A DNA stretch of 6,888 nucleotides from Bacteroidota bacterium (GCA_023417065.1 JAEZGH010000090.1:1-6888); one strand, 5' to 3'; counted from the stretch's first letter, positions 1-5,567 are shown. A program made the numbers and translations. Notes: generated by a model not told the origin, from the sequence alone.

Positions 1-798
1 AACGTACTCGCCATATTGAGTAGCATCCATTACATCATAGACGCCCCGCTGTACCTGGTCGAATCCAACATACCCACTGTAGTCTATTTTCATTTCCTGG
101 TTTTTCTTGCCGGATTTGGTCGTGATAATAACCACACCGTTGGCGGCCCGTGAACCGTATATCGCCGCAGCAGAAGCGTCTTTAAGTACCTGAAGTGATT
201 CGATATCGTTTGGCGAAAAGTCGCGGATGGTTTCGCCCATTATTACGCCATCAACAACGTAAAGTGGATTAGTGCCCCCGAATGTACCTAGTCCGCGAAT
301 ACGAACTGCAGGATCTGCGCCAGGTTGCCCGTCAGTTGTTATCTGTACACCTGCTATTCTTCCCTGCAGCATCGTTGAGATGTTGGGATGTGATACCTTC
401 TTCATTTCATCGGTATCTACAACGGCCACTGAACCGGTGAGGTCAGCCTTGCGCTGGGCACCGTATCCGATGATCACCACCTCACCGAGTTGAAGAATGT
501 CAGACTGCATCGATACATCGATCGTTGTACGATTGCTAACTGAGATTTCAATGGGGGTATATCCGATAAAGGAAAAAACCAGGATGGCATCTTGGTCGGG
601 CACACTCAGTGCGTATCTTCCTTCTGCGTCGGTGGTGGTACCCAAAGTTGTTCCTTTTACCAGAACGTTTACTCCGGGCAGCGTGGAATTATCTTCAGCT
701 GCGGTTACGGTTCCGCTCACTTGTATTTGCTGAGCCCATGCTGTGCCGGTGTGCAGAACACCCAACAGCATCAAAGCGATTATATATAGATATTTCAT
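1..798 (-). CDS. SusC/RagA-family TonB-dependent outer-membrane transporter, N-terminal part (cut by window edge)
   Basis: Reading leftward from the ATG at 798, the frame stays open to position 1 and gives 266 residues. A signal peptide (about 1-23, ending GTAWA before QQ) leads into a carboxypeptidase-regulatory-like beta-sandwich (about 26-98; GTV..., LPGVNVLVKGT, G.Y.L.V, FSFIGY). A TonB-box-like stretch EVVIIGYG (106-113) follows, then the plug domain (from about 118). Plug hallmarks are VRIRG (166-170), NPLYVVDGV (177-185), VLKDASAAAIYGSRAANG (204-221) and VVIITTKSG (222-230). SusC proteins are usually about 1000 residues, so the rest of the plug and the barrel lie beyond the left edge, where a SusD partner would be expected. 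The family imports oligosaccharides or peptides across the outer membrane with TonB/ExbBD energy. The substrate cannot be told. It is probably the second gene of an operon behind the lipoprotein gene. No Shine-Dalgarno sequence is seen, as is usual in the phylum. Confidence 0.96.
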   Translation of the reverse strand, partial: MKYLYIIALMLLGVLHTGTAWAQQIQVSGTVTAAEDNSTLPGVNVLVKGTTLGTTTDAEGRYALSVPDQDAILVFSFIGYTPIEISVSNRTTIDVSMQSDILQLGEVVIIGYGAQRKADLTGSVAVVDTDEMKKVSHPNISTMLQGRIAGVQITTDGQPGADPAVRIRGLGTFGGTNPLYVVDGVIMGETIRDFSPNDIESLQVLKDASAAAIYGSRAANGVVIITTKSGKKNQEMKIDYSGYVGFDQVQRGVYDVMDATQYGEYV

Positions 799-832
799 AG
801 TGTACTATTTATCTTTTGGTTGTTCGCTAAGT

Positions 833-2311
833 CTATTTTATAGTGACTCCAGGTTTCAATGCTTTACCAGTTTTTGCAGCTAATCGGCCACCATCGGAAG
901 TCTGGGCGGAAACGGTCAGGGAAATTTCGACAGTAGCACCGTCCATATTGGTCGTGAAGTTTTCCCAATCGAAGTTCTGAGTTATGTTATCACCTATATA
1001 GTAATCGCCCCAGCCAAATGCATCCGAGCGCAGGATAAACCCTTCTTTGTAGCTCAGACTACTACGACTCTGTCCGTTGGTTAAAGCCAGAATCCAGTTG
1101 TTCCAATTCGCCGCTCCATTAGTGTAGTTCTCAAACTTATAGTGGAAATATGCCTCACCGATTACTGCAGTGTAATTGCTAAATGCTGACCAAAAAGGTG
1201 TTGTATTATCTTCTAACCCAATAATCGTTTCCACTGAGTATGGGTAATACCATGCGGAGCTGTTGTCGATATCCGCAAGAGAACTATAATAAGTCTCAGT
1301 CGGGTCTATCACGAGATGTCCGCCTTCGACTAGCAAGAATGAACCATAGCCTGCAAATGGAAGTCCCTCGGCAAAAAAGGTGTATGTGAAAACTTCATCG
1401 GATGCCGTCGTAATGGTGGCAGTCATGTCTGCGCGATACGTCGATGCTGGCTCGGGCTCTTCAGGAATCTCATCAACAGAACCACTATTCCAATTGGGAT
1501 TCAGTTCGAAATCAGGGATAAATTCGTCTAACGCTGGATTAAGTGTCTTATAGAATACGAGGTGGCTGTTCTCAATGGTCCAGAATACCCGAATAGGTTG
1601 GTCCCTAAGGCCGTTTTCAACTATATAGAACGATTTGGTAAGCTTCCGGCCTGATAATGCGGTCATTTTCACATCCACGTATACTGAGTCTCCACCACGA
1701 GTTATTTGGGCAATGCAATCTGCGCCGTTCATTAAATTTGAATATTCAGTAAAATCTTCATTGGCCGTGGCCAGGTTGCCATAGTTTGTCGTCTGCTGTG
1801 TTCCGTGAGTGTCACCTTCGTTAGATGTATTCCATGCAACACCATTCTCGGTTCCCCAAGCAAAGTTGCTATAGTTATCGGCGCGCCAAATCGCATATTC
1901 GACATACCCCGCGCCACCGCGCGGTACATCGTTAGTAATTGCCTGTACCCAATTCGCCCACACATTTCTCCCGCTTGTAAAGTTCTTGAACTTCACATAC
2001 ACGGTGTCATCATTGTCTTCCAAACGATAATATTTCGAGTGTCCGCCCCACCAGCCGGATGAATTATCAGTATTGCCCACCTGATAGATATCCTCGATAA
2101 GACGAGCTTCCATTGCAGCAGCCCTGGCAGCTTCGATCGAATCAGCTATTTCTTTTTGCCGTACAGCGATGTTTGCAATCGAATCGATCTTCGTTTGCAA
2201 ATCGGCAGGTGCATCGATTTTGTAGAATTCGGTTTCCTCGCATCCAACTAAGCTGAATGCTACCAAAACTACTGCGCACATCGCGCACCACATCAGTTTG
2301 GTTATTTTCAT
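833..2311 (-). CDS. Surface-exposed lipoprotein with duplicated Trp-rich beta-sandwich-like module; putative SusC-associated binding protein
   Basis: The protein is 492 residues. I chose the ATG at 2311, not the in-frame ATG at 2383, because it places a signal peptide first (MKITKLMWC...) with lipobox LVGC, Cys24. The 24-residue upstream extension is charged and would bury it. The residues after the cysteine (EETEF) fit the acidic surface-export signal of Bacteroidota lipoproteins. Residues about 35-75 are Ala/Glu/Ile-rich and probably form a helical stalk. Two related modules follow. The first, near 80-150, has DNSSGWW, VKFKNFTSG, WANWVQAITND and IWRADNYSNFAWG. The second, near 367-436, has DNTTPFW, YKFENYTNG, WNNWILALTNG and ILRSDAFGWG. 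A beta-strand unit after the first module (about 196-256, ending ENSHLVFYKT) resembles 293-338 (ending EGGHLVIDPT). An acidic/proline linker (about 279-289) separates the halves. No catalytic motif is recognised. Its place in front of susC suggests a ligand-binding accessory protein. That role is inferred. Confidence 0.88.
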   Translation of the reverse strand: MKITKLMWCAMCAVVLVAFSLVGCEETEFYKIDAPADLQTKIDSIANIAVRQKEIADSIEAARAAAMEARLIEDIYQVGNTDNSSGWWGGHSKYYRLEDNDDTVYVKFKNFTSGRNVWANWVQAITNDVPRGGAGYVEYAIWRADNYSNFAWGTENGVAWNTSNEGDTHGTQQTTNYGNLATANEDFTEYSNLMNGADCIAQITRGGDSVYVDVKMTALSGRKLTKSFYIVENGLRDQPIRVFWTIENSHLVFYKTLNPALDEFIPDFELNPNWNSGSVDEIPEEPEPASTYRADMTATITTASDEVFTYTFFAEGLPFAGYGSFLLVEGGHLVIDPTETYYSSLADIDNSSAWYYPYSVETIIGLEDNTTPFWSAFSNYTAVIGEAYFHYKFENYTNGAANWNNWILALTNGQSRSSLSYKEGFILRSDAFGWGDYYIGDNITQNFDWENFTTNMDGATVEISLTVSAQTSDGGRLAAKTGKALKPGVTIK

Positions 2312-2545
2312 AAAAATTAAGTTTGATTGGTTTCTTGGTATTAATGCACGAGAATTACCTTCCGCCTTGGTCCGGTCCGGCATAAGGCGTAGGGAAAACT
2401 TCCTGTTCAGTCGCGGACCACTTTATTCCTTCCGACGCGATCGGACACTCTGTAGGCAGAACGGGATAGCTGCGCTATTCCATGGCAGCAGGCAAATTGG
2501 CTTTTGGGAGTCAAAATTCGGGTAGATAATCTTTTCATAGGCTTT

Positions 2546-2571
2546 AGGGTTGGTAATCAGGGTTGGTAATC
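2546..2571. repeat. Perfect 13-bp tandem duplication (AGGGTTGGTAATC x2)
   Basis: AGGGTTGGTAATC occurs at 2546-2558 and again, without spacer or mismatch, at 2559-2571. It lies about 240 bp upstream of the lipoprotein start. It may be a replication-slippage duplication or a paired protein-binding site on the same helix face shifted by about a turn. The function is unknown. Confidence 0.9.
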
Positions 2572-2600
2572 GTTCTTTCAAAAATAATTGTCAGAAATAC

Positions 2601-2631
2601 GCTTTATACTTTAAATGTATGCTTTACACTT
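2601..2631. repeat. Spaced 11-bp direct repeat GCTTTAYACTT, 20-bp period
   Basis: GCTTTATACTT (2601-2611) and GCTTTACACTT (2621-2631) differ at one base. They lie 20 bp start to start, close to two helical turns. This arrangement suits two regulator subunits or one regulator binding direct half-sites, but no regulator is known. The region is AT-rich and lies upstream of the lipoprotein-susC operon. Confidence 0.7.
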
Positions 2632-2733
2632 ATTGATTCAAACGATTTAGTGGAATATTTTTTCGATTGCGGAGCAGTTTTATGATTTATGAAGATTGCG
2701 GGTTGGGGTGATTTGTTACATTCTGATCAATTT

Positions 2734-2893
2734 CGGATTCCAGATTCCAGATATTCCAGATTTCAGATTTCAGATTTCAGATTAATCCCAGATTCCAGAT
2801 TTCAGATTCAAGATTAATTTCAATTCCAGATTAAACTCAGATGTCAGATTTCAGATTCCAGATTAATTTCAGATCGGATTTCAAATTTCTCAG
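2734..2893. repeat. Nested intergenic repeat array: CAGATTY heptamers organised into 32-bp units
   Basis: Nine exact CAGATT(C/T) heptamers start at 2741, 2757, 2764, 2771, 2789, 2796, 2803, 2845 and 2852. Many degenerate copies lie between them. They have a higher order: three heptamers followed by one 11-mer (CAGATTAATYY-like) make a 32-bp unit. Such units fill 2757-2788, 2789-2820 and 2838-2869. A shortened 17-bp unit (6 + 11 bp) fills 2821-2837. The edges decay into CAGATCGGATTT, CAAATTTCT and CAGAATG. Heptamer lengths would allow an open frame only briefly, and no protein is likely. The array sits between divergent genes (lipoprotein-susC leftward, exonuclease rightward). Confidence 0.9.
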
Positions 2894-2926
2894 AATGTAT
2901 TAATATCCAGCGTTCAGATTCAATAA

Positions 2927-2982
2927 GAGCAGGAAGTGCTTCCGGTAGGGAAACACCGGCGAACACGGCGACTTGCTCCGTG
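2927..2982. other. Compact cluster of inverted repeats, possible structured RNA or hairpin element
   Basis: Four short stems can be drawn. GAGCA (2927-2931) pairs with TGCTC (2974-2978). GGAAG/CTTCC closes on two bases (2932-2943). CCGGT/ACCGG has an 8-base loop (2942-2959). CACGG pairs with CCGTG (2964-2968 with 2978-2982). Some stems share bases at their ends, so not all can form together. I do not recognise a known riboswitch class. It may be a leader structure for the exonuclease gene or a small repetitive hairpin element. Confidence 0.4.
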
Positions 2983-3021
2983 GGCGTGCTTCTGACTATT
3001 AAATAAAGAGTTCGACGACGC

Positions 3022-3033
3022 TCGTGATCACGA
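3022..3033. promoter_or_regulatory. Perfect 12-bp palindrome TCGTGATCACGA, candidate operator
   Basis: TCGTGATCACGA equals its own reverse complement. Its centre is about 63 bp upstream of the exonuclease start, a plausible place for a dimeric repressor or activator. Its core GTGATCAC lacks the 6-bp spacer of a CRP site and the 4-bp spacer of an FNR site, so it fits neither. No regulator can be named. Confidence 0.35.
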
Positions 3034-3090
3034 CCCTGTCCCGGCCGAAGACCGCGTTGTTGCGTAAATTGAACCTGTTAACTTACCTCA

Positions 3091-3864
3091 ATGAAAATCG
3101 CGACATATAATGTAAATGGAGTAAATGGGCGTCTGCCGGTGCTGCTTCGCTGGCTGGAGGAGACGGCTCCCGATGTAGCATGCCTCCAGGAACTGAAAGC
3201 TCCGCAGGAGAAGTTTCCGGAACGCGCCCTGCTGGACGCGGGATATTATGCGATATGGCATGGCCAAAAGAGCTGGAACGGAGTGGCAATCCTGTCGCGA
3301 AAGGACAATATTCAGGAGGTCCGGCGAGCGCTTCCTGGCGACGAAGGAGACTTGCACAGCCGATACATCGAAGCCCGGATCGATGGCATTCTGATCGGAT
3401 GCCTCTATCTGCCAAATGGAAATCCTGCGCCGGGTCCGAAGTTCGATTTTAAACTACAATGGTTTGAACGATTAACAGCACATGCCGCAGAACTCATCGA
3501 TTCAGGTTCGCCCGTGGTACTGGCCGGAGATTACAACGTTATGCCAACGGACCTCGATGTTTACAAACCGGAACGATGGCTTAACGACGCGCTGTTCAGG
3601 CCGGAGGTCCGGCTTGCCTTTGAAAACCTGGTGGCACAAGGGTGGACGGATGCACTTCGTAAACTGCATCCCGGTGTGCGCATTTATACCTTCTGGGATT
3701 ATTTTCGTAATGCCTATGGCCGCGACGCCGGTCTCCGCATCGATCATTTCCTGCTGAGCCCCGCATTAAAAAGTAAACTGCTCGCGGCGGGTGTTGACAA
3801 GCATGTAAGGGGTTGGGAAAAATCCAGCGATCATGCACCGGTGTGGATCGAATTAAGAAGTTAG
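3091..3864 (+). CDS. xth: Exodeoxyribonuclease III-family AP endonuclease
   Basis: The product is 257 residues; E. coli exonuclease III has 268. It belongs to the endonuclease/exonuclease/phosphatase fold and should cleave DNA at abasic sites in base-excision repair, with 3'-5' exonuclease and 3'-phosphodiesterase activity, in the cytoplasm. The expected catalytic and metal residues are present: Asn7 (TYNVNG), Glu34 (CLQELK), Tyr106 (LYLPNG), Asp147 and Asn149 (AGDYNV), Asp218 (RIDHF) and Asp247-His248 (SSDHAPVW). Trp243 and the FWDYF stretch (201-205) also fit the family. The ATG at 3091 begins directly at the conserved MKIATYNVNG, so no other start is needed. There is no signal peptide. The gene stands alone: the upstream neighbour is divergent and the downstream neighbour convergent. 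Family assignment is firm. Whether it is mainly an exonuclease or an AP endonuclease cannot be read from the sequence. Confidence 0.97.
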   Translation: MKIATYNVNGVNGRLPVLLRWLEETAPDVACLQELKAPQEKFPERALLDAGYYAIWHGQKSWNGVAILSRKDNIQEVRRALPGDEGDLHSRYIEARIDGILIGCLYLPNGNPAPGPKFDFKLQWFERLTAHAAELIDSGSPVVLAGDYNVMPTDLDVYKPERWLNDALFRPEVRLAFENLVAQGWTDALRKLHPGVRIYTFWDYFRNAYGRDAGLRIDHFLLSPALKSKLLAAGVDKHVRGWEKSSDHAPVWIELRS

Positions 3865-4106
3865 CAATTATCTTTTCTGATAACCCACCCATTCATACTT
3901 TCATCCTTTCTGATGTTGACTTCAAAAAAGTTCCAGGATTAGTCTCACGATCTGATTCACGCACTCTTGTTAGTTTGAATTATGTGAATCCCGCAATGGC
4001 GCGAATCATTCCTGCAGGAAGATTCCGGACGAATCGGCGGACACCATTTCAGTCTCTGTCGTTTTACGTTTTGAAAGAGGATTACTATTACGACTTCGAC
4101 ACTGAA
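3865..4106. other. Non-coding stretch between exonuclease gene and terminator, with inverted repeats
   Basis: This 242-bp stretch between convergent genes has no protein I can support. It contains GATTCAC (3954-3960) paired with GTGAATC (3984-3990) across 23 bases. It also contains a stronger hairpin at 4003-4025: GAATC, one bulged A, the 12-bp palindrome TTCCTGCAGGAA, then GATTC. It ends at the terminator at 4107. It could be a long 3' untranslated tail of the exonuclease mRNA or a separate small RNA. No promoter was identified. Confidence 0.4.
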
Positions 4107-4143
4107 GGGCGTGAGACAATTTATTGCTCACGCCCCTTTTATT
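4107..4143 (+). terminator. Strong rho-independent terminator between convergent genes
   Basis: GGGCGTGAG (4107-4115) and CTCACGCCC (4127-4135) pair perfectly over 9 bp. CAAT/ATTG (4117-4120 with 4123-4126) extends the stem past a bulged A. A C and TTTTATTT follow, giving a proper T-tract on the plus strand. It would end plus-strand transcription from the exonuclease side. Read on the minus strand, it lies 9 bp after the stop codon of the barrel-protein gene but is followed only by TTCAG, so termination in that direction should be weaker. Confidence 0.85.
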
Positions 4144-4152
4144 TGGTTGAGC

Positions 4153-4854
4153 TCAAAAACCCAATCCGGCACCAAAGAGGCCCGTGTAACCACTGTTAAC
4201 AGAAAAGAATTGTTCAAATCCGAGACGGAGGCAAAACTTCTTTTTATTTCCGCCGCCGATATACTTCAATATGTATTGTCCGGTGTGCAGCCCAACTCCA
4301 AATGAAGTGGCGACGCCTTCATATTTAGCGGCAGGGGTATCCTGATCGGCTTTCAGGAAGTTGGTCACAATTGACGGACCTCCCTTCACCCCTACCGTGA
4401 TTACACGACCAAGGTCGAAATCACGAAAGAAGTAAGTGCTGAAGTATAACTTTTTCAACATGAAAGTTTCCGTCCAGTTAGTGCTTTCATCGAAGATATC
4501 ATAGTAGAAGCCGTCAACATACGAAAGATTGAAACCCACGCCGGCGTCTTCATGCGCCAATCCAAACATATTGAATCGTTCGTAGTAAACCATAATGCTT
4601 CCAATGTCGTAGTGATCCTCACCAAAATGTGTCTCCTCCTCGAGCCACTGTATTGAAACACCGAAATTAAATCCGATGCGACCGGATTTTTTTTCAAATT
4701 TGCCATTGAAAGTACGGCTCACGGCATCATCCTGAATGTTGGCGCCGGCTACCCGTTCTTGCGGTTCAGCCCCAAGGCTCGCCGTGATCATATCCTGAGT
4801 ATATGCCGCGGTATAAAAGCATAACATAAACGGCAGTGTATATAGTATCTTCAT
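4153..4854 (-). CDS. Predicted small outer-membrane beta-barrel protein, function unknown
   Basis: The product is 233 residues with a signal peptide (about 1-19, MKILYTLPFMLCFYTAAYT before QD). The mature part has alternating hydrophobic/aromatic strands, for example RIGFNFGVSIQW (59-70), GSIMVYYERFNMF (85-97), AGVGFNLSYVDGFYYD (104-119), KKLYFSTYFFRDF (134-146), VITVGVKGGPSIV (151-163) and ATSFGVGLHTGQYILKYIG (182-200). It ends in GLFGAGLGF with a C-terminal phenylalanine, the usual beta-barrel assembly signal. Ten or so strands seem possible, as in OmpA/OmpX/OmpW-sized barrels, but no named family is recognised. It follows the six-cysteine secreted protein gene by 33 bp on the same strand and is probably co-transcribed. 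The start is fixed by the signal peptide. Envelope location is well supported; the role (porin, adhesin or structural) is not known. Confidence 0.8.
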   Translation of the reverse strand: MKILYTLPFMLCFYTAAYTQDMITASLGAEPQERVAGANIQDDAVSRTFNGKFEKKSGRIGFNFGVSIQWLEEETHFGEDHYDIGSIMVYYERFNMFGLAHEDAGVGFNLSYVDGFYYDIFDESTNWTETFMLKKLYFSTYFFRDFDLGRVITVGVKGGPSIVTNFLKADQDTPAAKYEGVATSFGVGLHTGQYILKYIGGGNKKKFCLRLGFEQFFSVNSGYTGLFGAGLGF

Positions 4855-4887
4855 TGTATCAGGTTTTGATAAGTGTTATTGAAAAGT

Positions 4888-5358
4888 CTACATTCTTGAA
4901 TACGTCTTCGATCCGGCTGACGTCGTAGTGAGTTTTGACCCGGAACATGTGAACGTCAGGACGTCGTTTTTGGGCGTATCCGGGCGCTGCGTACCATAGC
5001 CGGTACACGAGACAGGCGGTGGCGTCGTGTAGCGCAGGGTGATCATGTTCCCATTAACGGTGTAATTAAAAGGAAATCTGAGATCCTGGCATATACCATT
5101 ACAGTCCGGCAAAGCCAGGTAACCCGATCCGTCGCCGCTGAACTGAAGAGTTTCAGTCTTTCTCCCGCTACAGTTAGGTGTGGTCCACCTTCCGACGTAG
5201 CAAACTCCCGATCCTGCGCCAGGGCCTTCTTCATACTGTTTGTCTTTTAGTTTCTGGGTCAGCTCTTCCATCTCCCGGTCAGCTACGCTTACACACATGA
5301 ACAGTGTCGTTGATAAAAGGCAGCTCAGGTACGCGAATGTTCTTCTCATACGTTTCAT
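4888..5358 (-). CDS. Small secreted six-cysteine protein, possibly lipocalin-like; function unknown
   Basis: The product is 156 residues. A signal peptide (MKRMRRTF..., about 1-26, ending SVA before D) is followed by a short acidic/helical segment (27-46) and a Gly-rich hinge (GPGAGSG). The remainder looks all-beta: GRWTTPNCSG, TLQFSGDGSGYLAL, FPFNYTVNGNMITLRYT, DVLTFTCSGSKLTTT. Six cysteines remain after cleavage (53, 63, 86, 90, 118, 138), enough for three disulphides in the periplasm or outside the cell. The order W-T, F-x-x-D/G-G-x-G, N-T/M-I-T-L and L-T is reminiscent of small lipocalin-like proteins of Bacteroidota. This is a resemblance recalled, not a database result. Cys22 (LFMC) is a poor lipobox. 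An in-frame ATG at 5349 (Met4) is an alternative start. It is the first gene of an operon with the barrel protein and faces the PAS-LuxR gene divergently. Confidence 0.8.
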   Translation of the reverse strand: MKRMRRTFAYLSCLLSTTLFMCVSVADREMEELTQKLKDKQYEEGPGAGSGVCYVGRWTTPNCSGRKTETLQFSGDGSGYLALPDCNGICQDLRFPFNYTVNGNMITLRYTTPPPVSCTGYGTQRPDTPKNDVLTFTCSGSKLTTTSAGSKTYSRM

Positions 5359-5486
5359 TATAAGTTAGGCTTCATTTTTAGGAATACTCCGTCATCGCGA
5401 AACGCTGCAATGGTTCAGTCAGTCAGTTCCGGAGAAATAGTCGAGACTTTTCCGGGAGAGGGGCGAATACTGACACCGTTGATGTC

Positions 5487-5514
5487 CGAAATTACATGCG
5501 TTCGAAAAGCTCAA
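5487..5514 (-). promoter_or_regulatory. Candidate minus-strand promoter for the envelope operon
   Basis: On the minus strand, TTG (5514-5512, within TTTTTG of the left inverted-repeat arm) is followed after 17 bases by TAATTTCG (5494-5487), which matches TAnnTTTG except for one base. The spacing is shorter than the 20 bases of the plus-strand promoter opposite, so this call is weaker. It would start transcription near 5480, about 120 bases before the six-cysteine gene. Confidence 0.35.
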
Positions 5515-5536
5515 AAATAGATCGTACGAGCGCATG
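5495..5536. repeat. Inverted repeat A: CATGCGTTCG / CGAGCGCATG
   Basis: The arms 5495-5504 and 5527-5536 match over 10 bp with a single mismatch, which would be a G-U pair in RNA. They are separated by 22 bases. The left arm of inverted repeat B lies inside this loop, so the two repeats interleave. Confidence 0.7.
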
Positions 5537-5567
5537 CATCAACTACCCTTTAGGGGTATTTTTGAGC
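5509..5567. repeat. Inverted repeat B: perfect 11-bp arms TATTTTTGAGC, 37-bp spacer
   Basis: GCTCAAAAATA (5509-5519) and TATTTTTGAGC (5557-5567) are exact reverse complements. Each strand therefore reads TATTTTTGAGC outward, and each copy contains the TTTG of a possible -33 element. The palindrome TACCCTTTAGGGGTA abuts the right arm inside the spacer. This is the symmetric core of the divergent region. Confidence 0.9.
5544..5558. promoter_or_regulatory. Candidate LuxR/NarL-type operator TACCCTTTAGGGGTA
   Basis: The site is a palindrome with 5-bp perfect arms (TACCC/GGGTA). Its right half, AGGGGTA, fits the NarL-type half-site AKRRGTA exactly. Its left half, TACCCTT, misses TACYYMT at one base, and the halves are 1 bp apart instead of NarL's 2. 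It lies just upstream of the -33 element of the regulator's promoter, near -48 from the estimated start. This suits activation or autoregulation by the adjacent GerE/LuxR-type protein. The binding partner is inferred from position and motif type only. Confidence 0.5.

Larger units (their letters stand above)
2312..2733. other. Non-coding region upstream of the lipoprotein-susC operon (leader and candidate control sites)
   Basis: No convincing gene lies here. The part nearest the lipoprotein gene (about 2363-2481) is GC-richer and full of short inverted repeats: GGTCCG (about 2370) with CGGACC (about 2414), TCCGA/TCGGA around a 5-base loop (2431-2445), and a near-perfect 8-bp hairpin with a 3-base loop (2463-2481). 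Read on the minus strand, it would form a structured 5' leader. The outer part (2546-2640) is AT-rich and carries two direct repeats listed separately. A -7-like element TATTTTTG on the minus strand (2586-2579) has no TTG at a suitable distance, so I do not call a promoter. Confidence 0.5.
2894..3090. other. Leader region upstream of the exonuclease gene, with hairpin cluster and palindrome
   Basis: This stretch has no gene. It holds a compact hairpin cluster (2927-2982) and a perfect 12-bp palindrome (3022-3033), both listed separately. No clear -33/-7 promoter was found for the gene at 3091, and no Shine-Dalgarno sequence precedes its ATG (the upstream bases are AACTTACCTCA). The region is much GC-richer than the repeat array beside it. 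Confidence 0.5.

Noticed and set aside
272..800. Several plus-strand open frames of 63-78 codons
   Set aside because: They lie antisense to a clear SusC N-terminus whose motifs are unbroken on the minus strand; the plus-strand products have no recognisable features.
2312..2383. 24-residue N-terminal extension of the lipoprotein (start at 2383)
   Set aside because: The extension is charged and would push the signal peptide and lipobox inward; the ATG at 2311 gives a standard lipoprotein precursor.
2579..2586. Minus-strand TATTTTTG as a -7 promoter element for the lipoprotein operon
   Set aside because: It matches TAnnTTTG, but no TTG lies 17-23 bases upstream on that strand.
2734..2893. CRISPR array
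   Set aside because: The repeats are 7-11 bp, contiguous and degenerate; there are no unique spacers of uniform length and no cas genes.
2389..2954. Shared 9-mer GTAGGGAAA at 2389 and 2945 as a common regulatory site
   Set aside because: A 9-base match within a 6.9-kb window is expected many times by chance, and the surrounding bases do not agree.
3083..3892. Minus-strand and alternate-frame open frames over the exonuclease gene
   Set aside because: They are shadows of a gene with all catalytic motifs intact.
3996..4199. Plus-strand open frame beginning MARIIPAGRF, downstream of the exonuclease gene
   Set aside because: It runs through the terminator stem and antisense into the barrel-protein gene, and the product resembles nothing I know.
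4321..4330. AGGGGTA inside the barrel-protein gene as a second NarL-like site
   Set aside because: A lone heptamer in coding sequence without an inverted partner is expected by chance.
5429..5455. Hairpin as a terminator for the PAS-LuxR or envelope operon
   Set aside because: No T-tract follows on either strand and it lies upstream of both genes, so a leader structure is the better reading.
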